64,000 nucleotides of DNA from Myxococcales bacterium (GTDB lineage: Bacteria > Myxococcota > Myxococcia > Myxococcales > Anaeromyxobacteraceae). The position numbers and the translations under genes are program-made. Positions 52,514 to 61,226 of this stretch are shown one piece after another. Location: the NCBI GenBank assembly GCA_021806645.1, contig JAJZQX010000001.1, positions 124,001-188,000 of the forward strand, written 5' to 3'. The notes under the pieces are model-generated. The model did no database searches. It was given only the letters and a program-made list of their open reading frames with translations, and had not been told where the DNA came from. Within the stretch, counting starts at the first letter, position 1. Every line of letters starts with the position of its first letter.

Positions 52514-53788
52514 CTAGCCTCCGTGCAGGACCTGGGCGGCGTCCTGGTTGACCGCCTTCCACACCGGCCAGAACCCACCTGCCCAGGCCAGGCCGAGCCC
52601 CAGGAAGGGAGCGATCAGGACCACGGCGAGATGAACGTCCGCCGTGCTCCCGAAGACGACCGACACCAGCCAGCGCCCGAGCAGCGGCCCGGTGAAGGCG
52701 GCCAGGACGCCGCCGGCCACCCCGAGGATCGCCATCTCGGCCAGGAACAGCACCAGCACGTCCGCCCGGCGCGCGCCGATGGCCTGCAGCAGGGCCATCT
52801 CCGGCCGGCGCTCCAGGACGGCGGCCGCCAGGATTCCCGTCACGCTGAGGCCGCACACGACGAGGGTCACCGCGGCCAGGAGCGCCATCAGCCCCTTGGT
52901 CCGCGAGAAGACCATGCCTTGAGTCTCGGAGACCCTGCGGACGACCCGGGCCGCGGAGCCTGGGATCAGGTCCTGAACCTGCTTCGCCACCGCGCCGGGG
53001 TACGGCGTGCAGTACCAGCGATCGTATTCGTCGGGCGTGAGCGACCTGGGGTCCTGGCGGTACTTCTCGGCGAGCTTGTTCTCCGGCGTGGTGAGCGCGC
53101 TCACGTCGGCGCTCGACACCTTCCCCGGGGCGCCGACCAGGCCCTGCACGGTCGAGAGCGGCGCGATGACGGCGCCGTCGTCCCCGTCGCCGGAGGTGAC
53201 CACCCCGGCCACCGAGAGCGCGACCTCCCCGCGCCCGGCCACCAGGGTGAGCGTGTCACCGGGCGAGAGCGCGAGCTTCCGCGCCACCGCGCTCCCGACC
53301 AGGCACTGATCGGCACGGGTCGGCCACGCGCCCTGGACGGACCAGTGCGAGTAGACCTGCCGGGCGCCCGTGACCAGCGGCTCGCTCCCCGTCGTGATCG
53401 GCACGTCGAACCAGACCCCGACGAGGGGCACGACCTGGCCCTTGACGAGCCCACTGGCCCGGAGCCGGGGCGCGACGCCGAGGATGTTGTTCCGCCAGAA
53501 GAAGGTGATCGCCTTCAGCTTGGGGAGCTCGGCCTCGTCGAAGTACGAAGGGACGGTCTGGGGCGCCAGCCGGTGGCCGCCCACCTGGACCGGGATGGCC
53601 GACGCGAGCGGTTCGACCGTGATGTTGGCGCCGAAGGAGCGGAGTTCGAGGTTCATCTTGTCGCCGACGTCGACGCTGAGCGAGAGCAGCGCGAGGACCA
53701 GGGTGAGCCCGATCCAGACGGCCAGGACCGAGAGCGCCTTGCGGGAGAGGCGGCGGCCGAGAGAGTCGAGCAGCATTCGGGACAGCAT
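52514..53788 (-). CDS. FtsX-like ABC permease (first of the pair)
   Basis: A protein of 424 residues from ATG 53788, preceded by GGGGAGG. It has the same build as the next gene: one N-terminal span (LSVLAVWIGLTLVLALLSL), a larger periplasmic domain (about 45-290), and three C-terminal spans with VLERRPEMALLQAIGARRAD. The start DVGDKMNLELRSFGANI resembles DVGQKMTSSLRSLGANA in the next permease, so the two are ancient duplicates and likely a heterodimer. It lies 20 bp after the FTR1 fusion gene. Confidence 0.87.
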   Translation of the reverse strand: MLSRMLLDSLGRRLSRKALSVLAVWIGLTLVLALLSLSVDVGDKMNLELRSFGANITVEPLASAIPVQVGGHRLAPQTVPSYFDEAELPKLKAITFFWRNNILGVAPRLRASGLVKGQVVPLVGVWFDVPITTGSEPLVTGARQVYSHWSVQGAWPTRADQCLVGSAVARKLALSPGDTLTLVAGRGEVALSVAGVVTSGDGDDGAVIAPLSTVQGLVGAPGKVSSADVSALTTPENKLAEKYRQDPRSLTPDEYDRWYCTPYPGAVAKQVQDLIPGSAARVVRRVSETQGMVFSRTKGLMALLAAVTLVVCGLSVTGILAAAVLERRPEMALLQAIGARRADVLVLFLAEMAILGVAGGVLAAFTGPLLGRWLVSVVFGSTADVHLAVVLIAPFLGLGLAWAGGFWPVWKAVNQDAAQVLHGG

Positions 53789-53808
53789 CGGCAGGTCCTC
53801 CCCGGTTG

Positions 53809-55248
53809 CTATTTCGCGAACCTGGCCGGGTCCTGCTTGAACAGCTCGTGACACCTGCTGCCCGGCATCTTGCAGAAGTAGAAGGTCTTCCCCTGGTACG
53901 TCTCGAAGGCGCTGGCCTCGGCCATGGGAACCCTCATCCCGCACACGGGATCGACGGCGACCATTTCCTGCTCGTTGCCCGCGAACCGATGCGCCTCCTT
54001 CTCCAGGTCGCTGGCGGCGACCCGGACGGCCGAGCCCTGGACGGACGAGTGCAGCGGGATCGGGTTGCAGCCGCCCTTGTGACCCAGGGTCAGGGGGTTG
54101 ATCTCGGCTCCGCAGTTCAGGCACACCAGGTTTCCGCTCCGCTCGTCCTGGACGTAGCCGAACGCGCCGCACATCTCGCAGGCGTCCACCGCCGTCCGGT
54201 ACTTCCCGTCCGCGGTCTTCATGGCCAGGAACCGGACCGTGTGGCCTTCCATGACGACGCCGAAGCGCTTGAGCTTCCCGGTGTCCAGGTCGTGCAGGGG
54301 GACCACCAGGTCGCCACCTTCTCTCGCGACCGGCTCGGGCGCGGGGACCTCCTTGGGGATGGCTTCCATCGCGTACACGATGCCGACCGGGACGAGCACC
54401 AGCAGCGAGCTCACGACCGCACCGCGACGGTAGAGCCTCTCGCGCTTCGCCCGTGCCATGGCGAGCCGCGCCTCCACCTCCGACGCGGCCGCCGCCGGTA
54501 CGCCCGGGTCACGCCTCCTGGTGAGCCAGACGAGGAGGGGGATGGCGACCAGCGCGATGACGAACAGCGTGTTGTTCCGGACGATCGGTCCGACCAGGGC
54601 CATCGAGCGCGGCGTCGCCGGCAGTAGCCCGATCTCGGAGAACTCGTGGTAGCCGTTCACCAGGAGTTGCACCACGAAGATGGCTAGCACCGCCTCCGTC
54701 ACCGCGAAGAAGCGGCGCAGGTCCACCCTGACGCTTCCCTTCACGAACATGATCCCGAAGGCGATCGAGGCGGCGAGACCGAGCACGGTCCCGATGAAGG
54801 CGAGCATCGCCTCGGTGGTCAGGTTGACCGCGGCGAGGAACATCACGGCCTCGGCGCCCTCGCGGAACAGCATCAGGAAGGCGAAGGCCCCGAGGCCCCA
54901 GGCTTCCTTCCGGCTCCCGCCGGGCAAGGTGGCCTCGGCGGCGCTCGAGACCCGGTCCTCGATCGAGCCCCGGAGCGTCCTCGAGTTCCGGTGCATCCAC
55001 CAGAGCATCGAGACGACGAACGCGGCCGAGACGAAGTAGAGGACGCCCTCGTAGATCTCCTCCTGCACCGGGACCAGGCTCAGGGCCACGGCCGCGGCGA
55101 TGCTGGCGAGGACCGCCAGGGCCAGCCCGATCCAGACGGGACGGACCAGGTCCTTCCGGTGGGTCCGCTCGAGCGCGACCAGGATGATTCCGATGACGAG
55201 CGCGGCCTCCACGCCCTCACGCAGCATGATCACGAATGACTGGAACAT
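53809..55248 (-). CDS. FTR1-type iron permease fused to DUF2318 and YHS domains
   Basis: A 479-residue inner-membrane protein from ATG 55248 (GAGGAG upstream). Residues 1 to about 240 are an FTR1 permease with seven or so spans and both REXXE iron motifs: MLREGVEAAL and LFREGAEAVM. After a further span (VVSSLLVLVPVGIVYAM) the periplasmic part is a DUF2318 Fe-S-like domain: VDACEMCGAFGY, LVCLNCGAEINP, HKGGCNPIPL. The last 50 residues are a YHS domain: VDPVCGMRVPM and FYFCKMPGSRCHELF. FTR1 permeases import iron, usually after oxidation or chelation. The DUF2318 and YHS parts probably handle metal at the periplasmic face. Confidence 0.9.
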   Translation of the reverse strand: MFQSFVIMLREGVEAALVIGIILVALERTHRKDLVRPVWIGLALAVLASIAAAVALSLVPVQEEIYEGVLYFVSAAFVVSMLWWMHRNSRTLRGSIEDRVSSAAEATLPGGSRKEAWGLGAFAFLMLFREGAEAVMFLAAVNLTTEAMLAFIGTVLGLAASIAFGIMFVKGSVRVDLRRFFAVTEAVLAIFVVQLLVNGYHEFSEIGLLPATPRSMALVGPIVRNNTLFVIALVAIPLLVWLTRRRDPGVPAAAASEVEARLAMARAKRERLYRRGAVVSSLLVLVPVGIVYAMEAIPKEVPAPEPVAREGGDLVVPLHDLDTGKLKRFGVVMEGHTVRFLAMKTADGKYRTAVDACEMCGAFGYVQDERSGNLVCLNCGAEINPLTLGHKGGCNPIPLHSSVQGSAVRVAASDLEKEAHRFAGNEQEMVAVDPVCGMRVPMAEASAFETYQGKTFYFCKMPGSRCHELFKQDPARFAK

Positions 55249-55326
55249 GGCATCTCCTCGAGCTCTCGCTTCGTGCACCGTGGTAGGGGGTTGCTGAGAC
55301 CTGGGCTCAACACGGAGCCCGCTTCC

Positions 55327-56193
55327 TCACAGGTTGGACAGGGCGGGCTCCCCCTCGATGGTCGTCCGCCGCTGCTCCGTCGGGCCGGCCATGCGGAACG
55401 GATGCTCGAAGCTCAGGTAGAGGAAGATGGCCTTCTCGCCACGGCTCGGCCCGACCCCGAGCGGCACGCTCAGGCCCGGCACGATCTGGAGGCCGCTGGC
55501 GAGGTTGATGGCGCCGCGTACGCCGGGGTTGACCGTGAGCGTCTCCGACCGCCGAGCTCCGCCCGGAAGCGCCAGGTCGGTCCGCGTGTAAAGCCACTCG
55601 ACCAGGAGGTTGAAGTTCGAGTGCGCGAGGAACATGAGGCTGTCACCGGCGGCGAACGTGGTCGAGGTCCCGCTCACGCCGCTGACGTCCCGCGCCGAGG
55701 GGACGTAGGTGACGCCGGCGTTCACGTGGGTCACGAGCCAGCTCGTGAGCTCGAGGCTGAGGGGCAGGTTCACCTGCACGCCGGCACCGCCGGCGCCCAG
55801 CCCGCGGTAGGCGTCCCCGGTCGGGAGGAGGACCGTCAGGCGCGGCGCGAAGGCGACGCGGTCCTCGCCGCTCCCGATCGCCTGCAGGCGGTAGTTGAGG
55901 GCGAGGTCGCCGAGGCCCGCCTCGCCCCTCGCGGCCCCGCTGGCCGTGAACGTGACGCTGGCCTGGTTCCGCTGGCCGAGCACCGGCCACTCCTCGGTGA
56001 AGGAGCTGCCCCATGCCCCGCTGCGCGTCCGGGCCAAGGTCCCGATGTGCTGGATGACCCCCGCCTCCTGGTTGTAGGCCTCCTCGATGAGGAAGCTGTT
56101 GTCCTGGATCGGACCGTAGCCGGCACGGGCGACGGCGGGTGATCCGGCGAGGGCGGCGGCGAGGAGGGCGGCGAGGCGAAGCGATCGGGACAT
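55327..56193 (-). CDS. Exported beta-barrel-like protein, first gene of the iron operon
   Basis: A protein of 288 residues from ATG 56193 (GGAG 8 bp upstream); longer in-frame starts upstream run through the promoter. Signal peptide RLAALLAAALAGSPAVARA. The mature part alternates amphipathic strands (EAGLGDLALNYRLQAI, RVAFAPRLTVLLPTGD, VQVNLPLSLELTSWLV, LNVNPGVRG-type turns), as in the MetA-pathway phenol-degradation family of outer-membrane proteins. It may be the outer-membrane or periplasmic partner of the FTR1 system; its exact role is unknown. It lies 78 bp before the FTR1 fusion. Confidence 0.75.
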   Translation of the reverse strand: MSRSLRLAALLAAALAGSPAVARAGYGPIQDNSFLIEEAYNQEAGVIQHIGTLARTRSGAWGSSFTEEWPVLGQRNQASVTFTASGAARGEAGLGDLALNYRLQAIGSGEDRVAFAPRLTVLLPTGDAYRGLGAGGAGVQVNLPLSLELTSWLVTHVNAGVTYVPSARDVSGVSGTSTTFAAGDSLMFLAHSNFNLLVEWLYTRTDLALPGGARRSETLTVNPGVRGAINLASGLQIVPGLSVPLGVGPSRGEKAIFLYLSFEHPFRMAGPTEQRRTTIEGEPALSNL

Positions 56194-56316
56194 GGAGTTG
56201 ACTCCGGCGGGCGGGAGTTCGGCCGAGGGGCTCGAGGTCGGCCCGTGGCGTGTTGGCGAGGTCGAATCCGACGGGCTGGAGCGAGATGGCTCAGGGCTCG
56301 AGGACCGCGGTTCCGT

Positions 56317-56336
56317 GAAGGTGCGAATCATTATCA
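56317..56336 (-). promoter_or_regulatory. Candidate Fur box
   Basis: On the minus strand TGATAATGATTCGCA (56336-56322) matches the 7-1-7 Fur consensus TGATAAT-G-ATTATCA at 13 of 15 positions. It lies just downstream of a good promoter and about 125 bp before the first iron-operon start. This is the expected position for iron-dependent repression. Confidence 0.75.
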
Positions 56337-56348
56337 ACATGGCGCCAG

Positions 56349-56377
56349 AAGATACTGGGTCTCAGTGAGCCGGTCAA
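56349..56377 (-). promoter_or_regulatory. Sigma-70-type promoter of the iron operon
   Basis: On the minus strand TTGACC (56377-56372) and TATCTT (56354-56349) are separated by 17 bp. The predicted start (about 56342) lies immediately before the Fur box. The rest of the 365-bp gap between the iron operon and purD (56378-56558) shows no gene or clear purD promoter. Confidence 0.6.
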
Positions 56378-56558
56378 CGGACCATGAGTGCCAGTTGCTT
56401 GAGTTGGGGCAAGACAGCAACACCCGGCATGACGTGGATCAAGCCAAGCTGCCCTGCCAGCGGTGGGAGCGCCTTAGCTTGCGCGGTGCGACGACCTGGA
56501 GTTCTCGTGGTTTGTGGTGGCGCTCCGCCGCCCGCGAATGGGGTAAGTTGCGGCCCGC

Positions 56559-57821
56559 ATGCGCGTCCTCGTCGTGGGATCTGGCGGCCGTGAGCACGCC
56601 CTCGCCTGGAAGATTGCCCAGTCCCCGCTGGTCCGCGCCCTCTTCGCGGCGCCCGGCAACCCCGGCCTCGGCCGGCTCGCCACCCTGGTCCCGCTCAAGG
56701 CCGGCGACGTCGAGGGGCTGACCGCCTTCGCGGTCCGCGAGCGGATCGACTTCGTGGTGATCGGTCCCGAGGCCCCCCTGGTGGCCGGCCTGGTGGACCG
56801 GCTCGCCGCCGCCGGCATCCTCGCCTTCGGCCCCACCGCCGGCGCCGCCCGCATCGAGGGTTCCAAGGCCTTCGCCAAGGAGGTGATGATCGCGGCCGGA
56901 ATTCCGACCGCCGCCTTCGCCACCTTCACCGAGCCGAAGGGCGCGCTGGCCTGGGCGGCTTCGCGGGGCGGGCAGGTGGTGGTCAAGGCCGACGGCCTCG
57001 CCGCCGGCAAGGGGGTGGTGGTCTGTGGCGGGATCGAGGAGGCCAAGGTGGCCATCCGCGAGATCCTGGTGGAGCGGGTCCACGGCGCGGCCGGCGCCAC
57101 CCTGCTGCTCGAGGAGAAGCTGGCCGGCCCGGAGGCCAGTTGCATCGCCTTCACCGACGGCGTCCGGGTGCGGATGCTGCCCGCGGCGCAGGACCACAAG
57201 CGGATCTTCGACGGTGACCGCGGCCCCAACACCGGCGGCATGGGGGCCTTCTGCCCCACGCCCAAGGTTCAGGCGGCGCTGCTCGCCGAGATCGAGCGGA
57301 CCGTGCTGCTGCCGGCGGTGAGGGAGCTGGCGCGGCGCGGCCACCCCTTCCGCGGCGCCCTCTACGCAGGGCTGATGCTGACGCCCGACGGCCCGCGCGT
57401 GCTCGAGTTCAACGCCCGCCTCGGCGATCCGGAGACGCAGCCCATCCTGATGCGGCTGCGCGGCGATCTCGTCCCGGCGTTGCTGGCCGTGGCCCGCGGC
57501 GACCTCACCGCGGTCACGCTCGACGTCGACTCGCGCGCCTCGGTCGGCGTGGTGCTGGCTGCCGAGGGCTACCCGGGCAAGGTCACCACCGGCGACGTCA
57601 TCGCCGGCCTCGACGCCACGCTCGGTGCCGACCAGCAGCTCTTCCAGGCCGGCACGGCCAGCGGCCCGGGCGGCCAGGTGGTCACCGCCGGCGGCCGCGT
57701 GCTCACCGTCTGCGCGCTCGGCGCCACGCACGCCGAGGCCATGGAGCGGGCCTACGACGCGGTGGGGAAGGTCTCGTTCCGCGGCATGCAGTACCGCACC
57801 GACATAGGGGGCAGCGCATGA
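56559..57821 (+). CDS. purD: Phosphoribosylamine-glycine ligase (GAR synthetase)
   Basis: Second step of purine synthesis, joining glycine to phosphoribosylamine with ATP. A protein of 420 residues. VLVVGSGGREHALAWKI, FVVIGPEAPLVAGLVD, GSKAFAKEVM, VVVKADGLAAGKGVVV (ATP-grasp), LPAAQDHKRIFDGDRGPNTG, LEFNARLGDPETQ are the family motifs. It overlaps purE by 4 bp. Confidence 0.96.
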   Translation: MRVLVVGSGGREHALAWKIAQSPLVRALFAAPGNPGLGRLATLVPLKAGDVEGLTAFAVRERIDFVVIGPEAPLVAGLVDRLAAAGILAFGPTAGAARIEGSKAFAKEVMIAAGIPTAAFATFTEPKGALAWAASRGGQVVVKADGLAAGKGVVVCGGIEEAKVAIREILVERVHGAAGATLLLEEKLAGPEASCIAFTDGVRVRMLPAAQDHKRIFDGDRGPNTGGMGAFCPTPKVQAALLAEIERTVLLPAVRELARRGHPFRGALYAGLMLTPDGPRVLEFNARLGDPETQPILMRLRGDLVPALLAVARGDLTAVTLDVDSRASVGVVLAAEGYPGKVTTGDVIAGLDATLGADQQLFQAGTASGPGGQVVTAGGRVLTVCALGATHAEAMERAYDAVGKVSFRGMQYRTDIGGSA

Positions 57822-58315
57822 AGGCCAGGGTGCTCATCCTCATGGGTTCCGACTCCGACTGGGAGGTGATGTCGGAGGCCAGGGCGGCGCTGGAGGAGCT
57901 GGGGATCGCCAGTGAGGTGCACGTCTCCAGCGCCCACCGCACGCCGGCCCGGACCGGAGGGCTGGCCCGGGAGGCGGCCGGGCGCGGCATCCAGGTGATC
58001 ATCTGCGGTGCCGGCGCGGCGGCGCATCTCGCCGGCGTGGTGGCGGCGGAGAGCGAGCTGCCGGTGCTGGGGGTGCCGCTGGCGTCGAGCGACCTCAAGG
58101 GGATCGACGCGCTGCTGGCCACCGTCCAGATGCCGGCCGGGGTCCCGGTGGGGACCCTGGCCATCGGCAAGGCCGGGGCGCGCAACGCCGGGCTGCTGGC
58201 GGCCCGCATCATCGCCCGCTGCGACGTCACGGTGGCCGGCAAGGTCCGCGCCGCGCGCGAGCAGATGGGCCTCGACGTCGAGGCCAGGGACGCCGCGCTG
58301 CAGGCGAAGCTGTGA
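57818..58315 (+). CDS. purE: N5-carboxyaminoimidazole ribonucleotide mutase
   Basis: A protein of 165 residues of the class I PurE type: ILMGSDSDWEVMSEA, VSSAHRTPARTGGL, ICGAGAAAHLAGVVAAE, VPLASSDLKGID and TLAIGKAGARNAGLLAARI. It moves the carboxyl of N5-CAIR to C4. Its partner purK is not in the window. Coupled to purD by ATGA. Confidence 0.94.
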   Translation: MKARVLILMGSDSDWEVMSEARAALEELGIASEVHVSSAHRTPARTGGLAREAAGRGIQVIICGAGAAAHLAGVVAAESELPVLGVPLASSDLKGIDALLATVQMPAGVPVGTLAIGKAGARNAGLLAARIIARCDVTVAGKVRAAREQMGLDVEARDAALQAKL

Positions 58316-58334
58316 AGGCCCCCTGAGCACCGAC

Positions 58335-59447
58335 GTGGGTCTGCTGGAGCGCTACCTCGCCAAGGAGATCATGCTGCCCTTCCTGGCGGCGCTGCTCTTC
58401 CTGACCCAGCTGCTCCTCATGACGCAGATCCTGGCGCGGGCCGACATCCTGTTCGGCGCCGGGGTCACCGCGCTCGACATCGCCGGCGTGGCCGCCATGC
58501 TGCTGCCGCACCTGCTCGGCTTCGTCATGCCGGTCTCCTTCCTGCTCGGCGCCATCGTCGGCGTGGGGAGGCTGGCCGAGGACCGGGAGGTGATGGCCAT
58601 CGGAGCCGCGGGCCTGTCACCGGTCCGGCTGGTGCGCGTGCCGCTGGCCATCGCCGTGGTGGTGGCGGCGCTGGGGCTCTGGTTCTCGGTGTCGGTGGAG
58701 CCGGCCGGGCTGCGCGAGGCCCGGCTCCGCTTCAACGAGATCATCAAGCGCAACCTCACCGCCAACGTCCGCCCCGGCACCTTCTTCGACGAGATCCCGG
58801 GCTACACCGTCTTCGCCGGGCGGGTCGGCCCCGACGGCTGGGGTGACGTTCTCATCAGCGACCGCTCGGATCCGTCCGCGCCGGTGCTGGCGCTGGCCAG
58901 GCGGGGCCGGCTGGAGCCGGTCGGCTCCGAGGAGGAGATGCGGCTGGTGCTGGAGCAAGGGGAGGTCCACCGCGAGGACCCGGGTGGCGAGGACTACGTG
59001 CGCGCCACCTTCCGGAGCGCCGGGCTCACGCTCGGTGTCGGCACCGCCCTCAGCGACCGGAACGCCCTCTCCGGCTCCACCAAGGAGCTGACGCAGGCGG
59101 AGCTGGCCACCTTCTCGGTGCCGGCCGAGGGGCGACCGCCGGAGCAGGCGCGGAGCTTCGCGGCGGCCTACCAGCGGCGGCTGGCGGCGCCACTGGCGGT
59201 GCTGGCCTTCGCGCTCATGGCGGTGCCGCTGGCCGCCATGCGCCGGGGCGGGCGGGCCGCGGCCATCGGCGCCAGCATCGGGGCGGTGCTGGCGCAGTAC
59301 CTGCTCCTGCGAGCCGGCGAGGTGCTGGCGCAGCGCGGGGTGCTCCCGGCGGCGCTGGCGCTGCAGCTCTCCAACCTGGTGCTCATCGCGGTCGGACTGG
59401 CGCTCTGCTGGGTGCTGGAGCGGCGCGGCCCCGGGGTGATCCGGTGA
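58335..59447 (+). CDS. lptF: LPS export permease LptF
   Basis: A protein of 370 residues. The start is GTG 58335 (GLLERYLAKEIMLPF follows), the first plausible in-frame start after purE; no good ribosome site is visible. YjgP/YjgQ layout: three N-terminal spans, a periplasmic jellyroll domain (about 130-265; RPGTFFDEIPGYTVFAGRVG), and three C-terminal spans (AAPLAVLAFALMAVPLAAM). With LptG it forms the membrane part of the lipopolysaccharide transporter; lptB, lptC and lptA are elsewhere. Overlaps lptG by 4 bp. Confidence 0.9.
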   Translation: MGLLERYLAKEIMLPFLAALLFLTQLLLMTQILARADILFGAGVTALDIAGVAAMLLPHLLGFVMPVSFLLGAIVGVGRLAEDREVMAIGAAGLSPVRLVRVPLAIAVVVAALGLWFSVSVEPAGLREARLRFNEIIKRNLTANVRPGTFFDEIPGYTVFAGRVGPDGWGDVLISDRSDPSAPVLALARRGRLEPVGSEEEMRLVLEQGEVHREDPGGEDYVRATFRSAGLTLGVGTALSDRNALSGSTKELTQAELATFSVPAEGRPPEQARSFAAAYQRRLAAPLAVLAFALMAVPLAAMRRGGRAAAIGASIGAVLAQYLLLRAGEVLAQRGVLPAALALQLSNLVLIAVGLALCWVLERRGPGVIR

Positions 59448-60526
59448 TCCTGCCGCGCTACCTGGCGTTGAAGACCTTGCTCGCCTCGCTGGCCGCGTTC
59501 GCCGGTGTCCTCGCCATCTTCCTGGCCGTAGACATCGTGGACAATGCCGGCGTCTTCTCCGGGCCGGGTTGGGTGCTCCCGGCGCTCGAGCTGTACGCCA
59601 ACAAGGCGGCCGTGGTGGCCCACCAGGTCGCCCCGGCGGCGCTGCTGCTCGGCTCGGCCATCGCGGTGAGCGGCCTGCGCCAGACGCGCGAGTGGACCGC
59701 CATGCGCTCGGTCGGGCTCGGGCCGTGGCGCGTGGCCTTGCCGGTGGTGGCGGCGGTCGGGCTGGTGGCGCTGGCGCTGGTGCTGCTCCACGAGGCCTGG
59801 GGCGTGAAGGCGGCGCAGCGGGCCGAGGAGATCCAGGTGACGCGCTTCTCGCGCGGCGGGGCCTACCGGCGCTGGCAGGCGACGCAGCAGCCGAAGCGCT
59901 GGTTCCGGGGCGCCGACGGCCGCCACGTCTACCACCTGCGCGGCGTGCTGCCGGGCGGAGGCTTCGAGCGGGTGACGGTGCTGGAGCTGAGCGACGACTT
60001 CCGGCTGGTCCGGCGCATCGACGCGGGGAAGATGGAGCCGGCCCCGGGCGGTGCCTGGCGGCTTGCCAACGTGGAGGAGCGGAGCTTCACTCCGGAGGGG
60101 GATGGCTTCGAAACGGCCACCTCGCGCGAGTACCGCTTCGACGAGCCGCCCGGCTCGTTCGACCTGCGGCCGGGCCGACCGTCGCAGATGACGCTGGCGG
60201 TGCTGGACCAGCAGATCGCGGTGCGGGAGCGGCTCGGCCAGCCGTCCGTCGATTTCGCCATCGAGAAGGCCAACCGCGTGGCCTACCCGTTCGCCGCCGT
60301 CTCCGGCGCGCTGGTGGCGGTGGCGCTGGCGCTGCGCCGAAACCGGCATGGCCACCTCTCGACGGCCATGCTCGAGGCGGTGGGGCTCTCGCTGGCGCTC
60401 TGGGCGGCGCAGGGGATCTGCCTCGGCCTCGGCCTCTCGGGGCGGTTGCCGGCGCTCCTGGCGGCGTGGCTGCCAAACCTGGTCTTCCTCGCCGTGGGGG
60501 CGCTGGCGGTGCGCCGGGTCTCATGA
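59444..60526 (+). CDS. lptG: LPS export permease LptG
   Basis: A protein of 360 residues with the same six-span plus jellyroll build as LptF. First span SLAAFAGVLAIFLAVDIVDN; TREWTAMRSVGLGPWRVALP is the conserved coupling segment that meets LptB. The periplasmic part contains RWFRGADGRHVYHLRGVLPG. GTGA overlap with lptF and ATGA overlap with the tsaC gene put all three in one operon behind purDE. Confidence 0.92.
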   Translation: MILPRYLALKTLLASLAAFAGVLAIFLAVDIVDNAGVFSGPGWVLPALELYANKAAVVAHQVAPAALLLGSAIAVSGLRQTREWTAMRSVGLGPWRVALPVVAAVGLVALALVLLHEAWGVKAAQRAEEIQVTRFSRGGAYRRWQATQQPKRWFRGADGRHVYHLRGVLPGGGFERVTVLELSDDFRLVRRIDAGKMEPAPGGAWRLANVEERSFTPEGDGFETATSREYRFDEPPGSFDLRPGRPSQMTLAVLDQQIAVRERLGQPSVDFAIEKANRVAYPFAAVSGALVAVALALRRNRHGHLSTAMLEAVGLSLALWAAQGICLGLGLSGRLPALLAAWLPNLVFLAVGALAVRRVS

Positions 60527-61161
60527 ACGGAGGGCGCGGCGCCGGCGCGGCGCTGGCCGGGCGTATCGCCCAGGCGGCCGCGACGCTGCGGCGGGGTGGG
60601 GTGATCGCCTATCCCACCGAGACCTTCTACGGCCTCGGCGCGCTGGCCTCCGACGGCGCCGCGGTGGCGCGGCTGGTGCGCGCCAAGGGCCGGCCGGACG
60701 ACAAGCCCCTGCCGCTGCTCGGTGCCGACCTGGCGCAGCTGACGCGGGTGGCCGAGTTCTCGCCCCTGGCGCGCCGGCTGGCGGCCGCCTTCTGGCCCGG
60801 ACCGCTCACCCTGGTGCTGCCCGCCCGCCCCGGGCTCCACGCGGCCATCACCGGTGGCGGTGCGACCGTCGGCGTGCGCGTCACCAGCAGCGGCGTGGCG
60901 GCGGCGCTGGCGGCCGCGGCCGGCGGCGCCCTGGTGGCGACCAGCGCCAACCCGTCCGGCGGGCCGCCCCCGACCACGGCGGCGGGACTCGATCCGGTCC
61001 TCAGGGCGCACCTCGACCTGGTGCTCGACGGCGGGGCCACGCCGGGAGGAGCGCCCAGCACGGTCGTCGCCGTCGACGACGGGCGGCTCACGCTGCTTCG
61101 CCCCGGGGCGGTGCCGATCGAGGCGCTGCTGGCGACCGCGGTCGAGGTCGGACCGGAGTAG
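60523..61161 (+). CDS. tsaC: L-threonylcarbamoyladenylate synthase (YrdC/Sua5 type)
   Basis: Makes threonylcarbamoyl-AMP from threonine, bicarbonate and ATP, the first step of t6A37 tRNA modification. A protein of 212 residues, a YrdC domain without the Sua5 extension. Motifs: RRGGVIAYPTETFYGLGALA, VRAKGRPDDKPLPLL, FWPGPLTLVLPAR, VGVRVTSSGVA, LVATSANPSGGPPP and the final LLRPGAVPIEAL. ATG overlaps the lptG stop. Confidence 0.93.
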   Translation: MNGGRGAGAALAGRIAQAAATLRRGGVIAYPTETFYGLGALASDGAAVARLVRAKGRPDDKPLPLLGADLAQLTRVAEFSPLARRLAAAFWPGPLTLVLPARPGLHAAITGGGATVGVRVTSSGVAAALAAAAGGALVATSANPSGGPPPTTAAGLDPVLRAHLDLVLDGGATPGGAPSTVVAVDDGRLTLLRPGAVPIEALLATAVEVGPE

Positions 61162-61226
61162 CGCGATGGCGTGCGGTCCAGGAAGCCTTGCGCCGTCGGC
61201 AGGCGTGATCTAGCGTCCCCCGCCCC

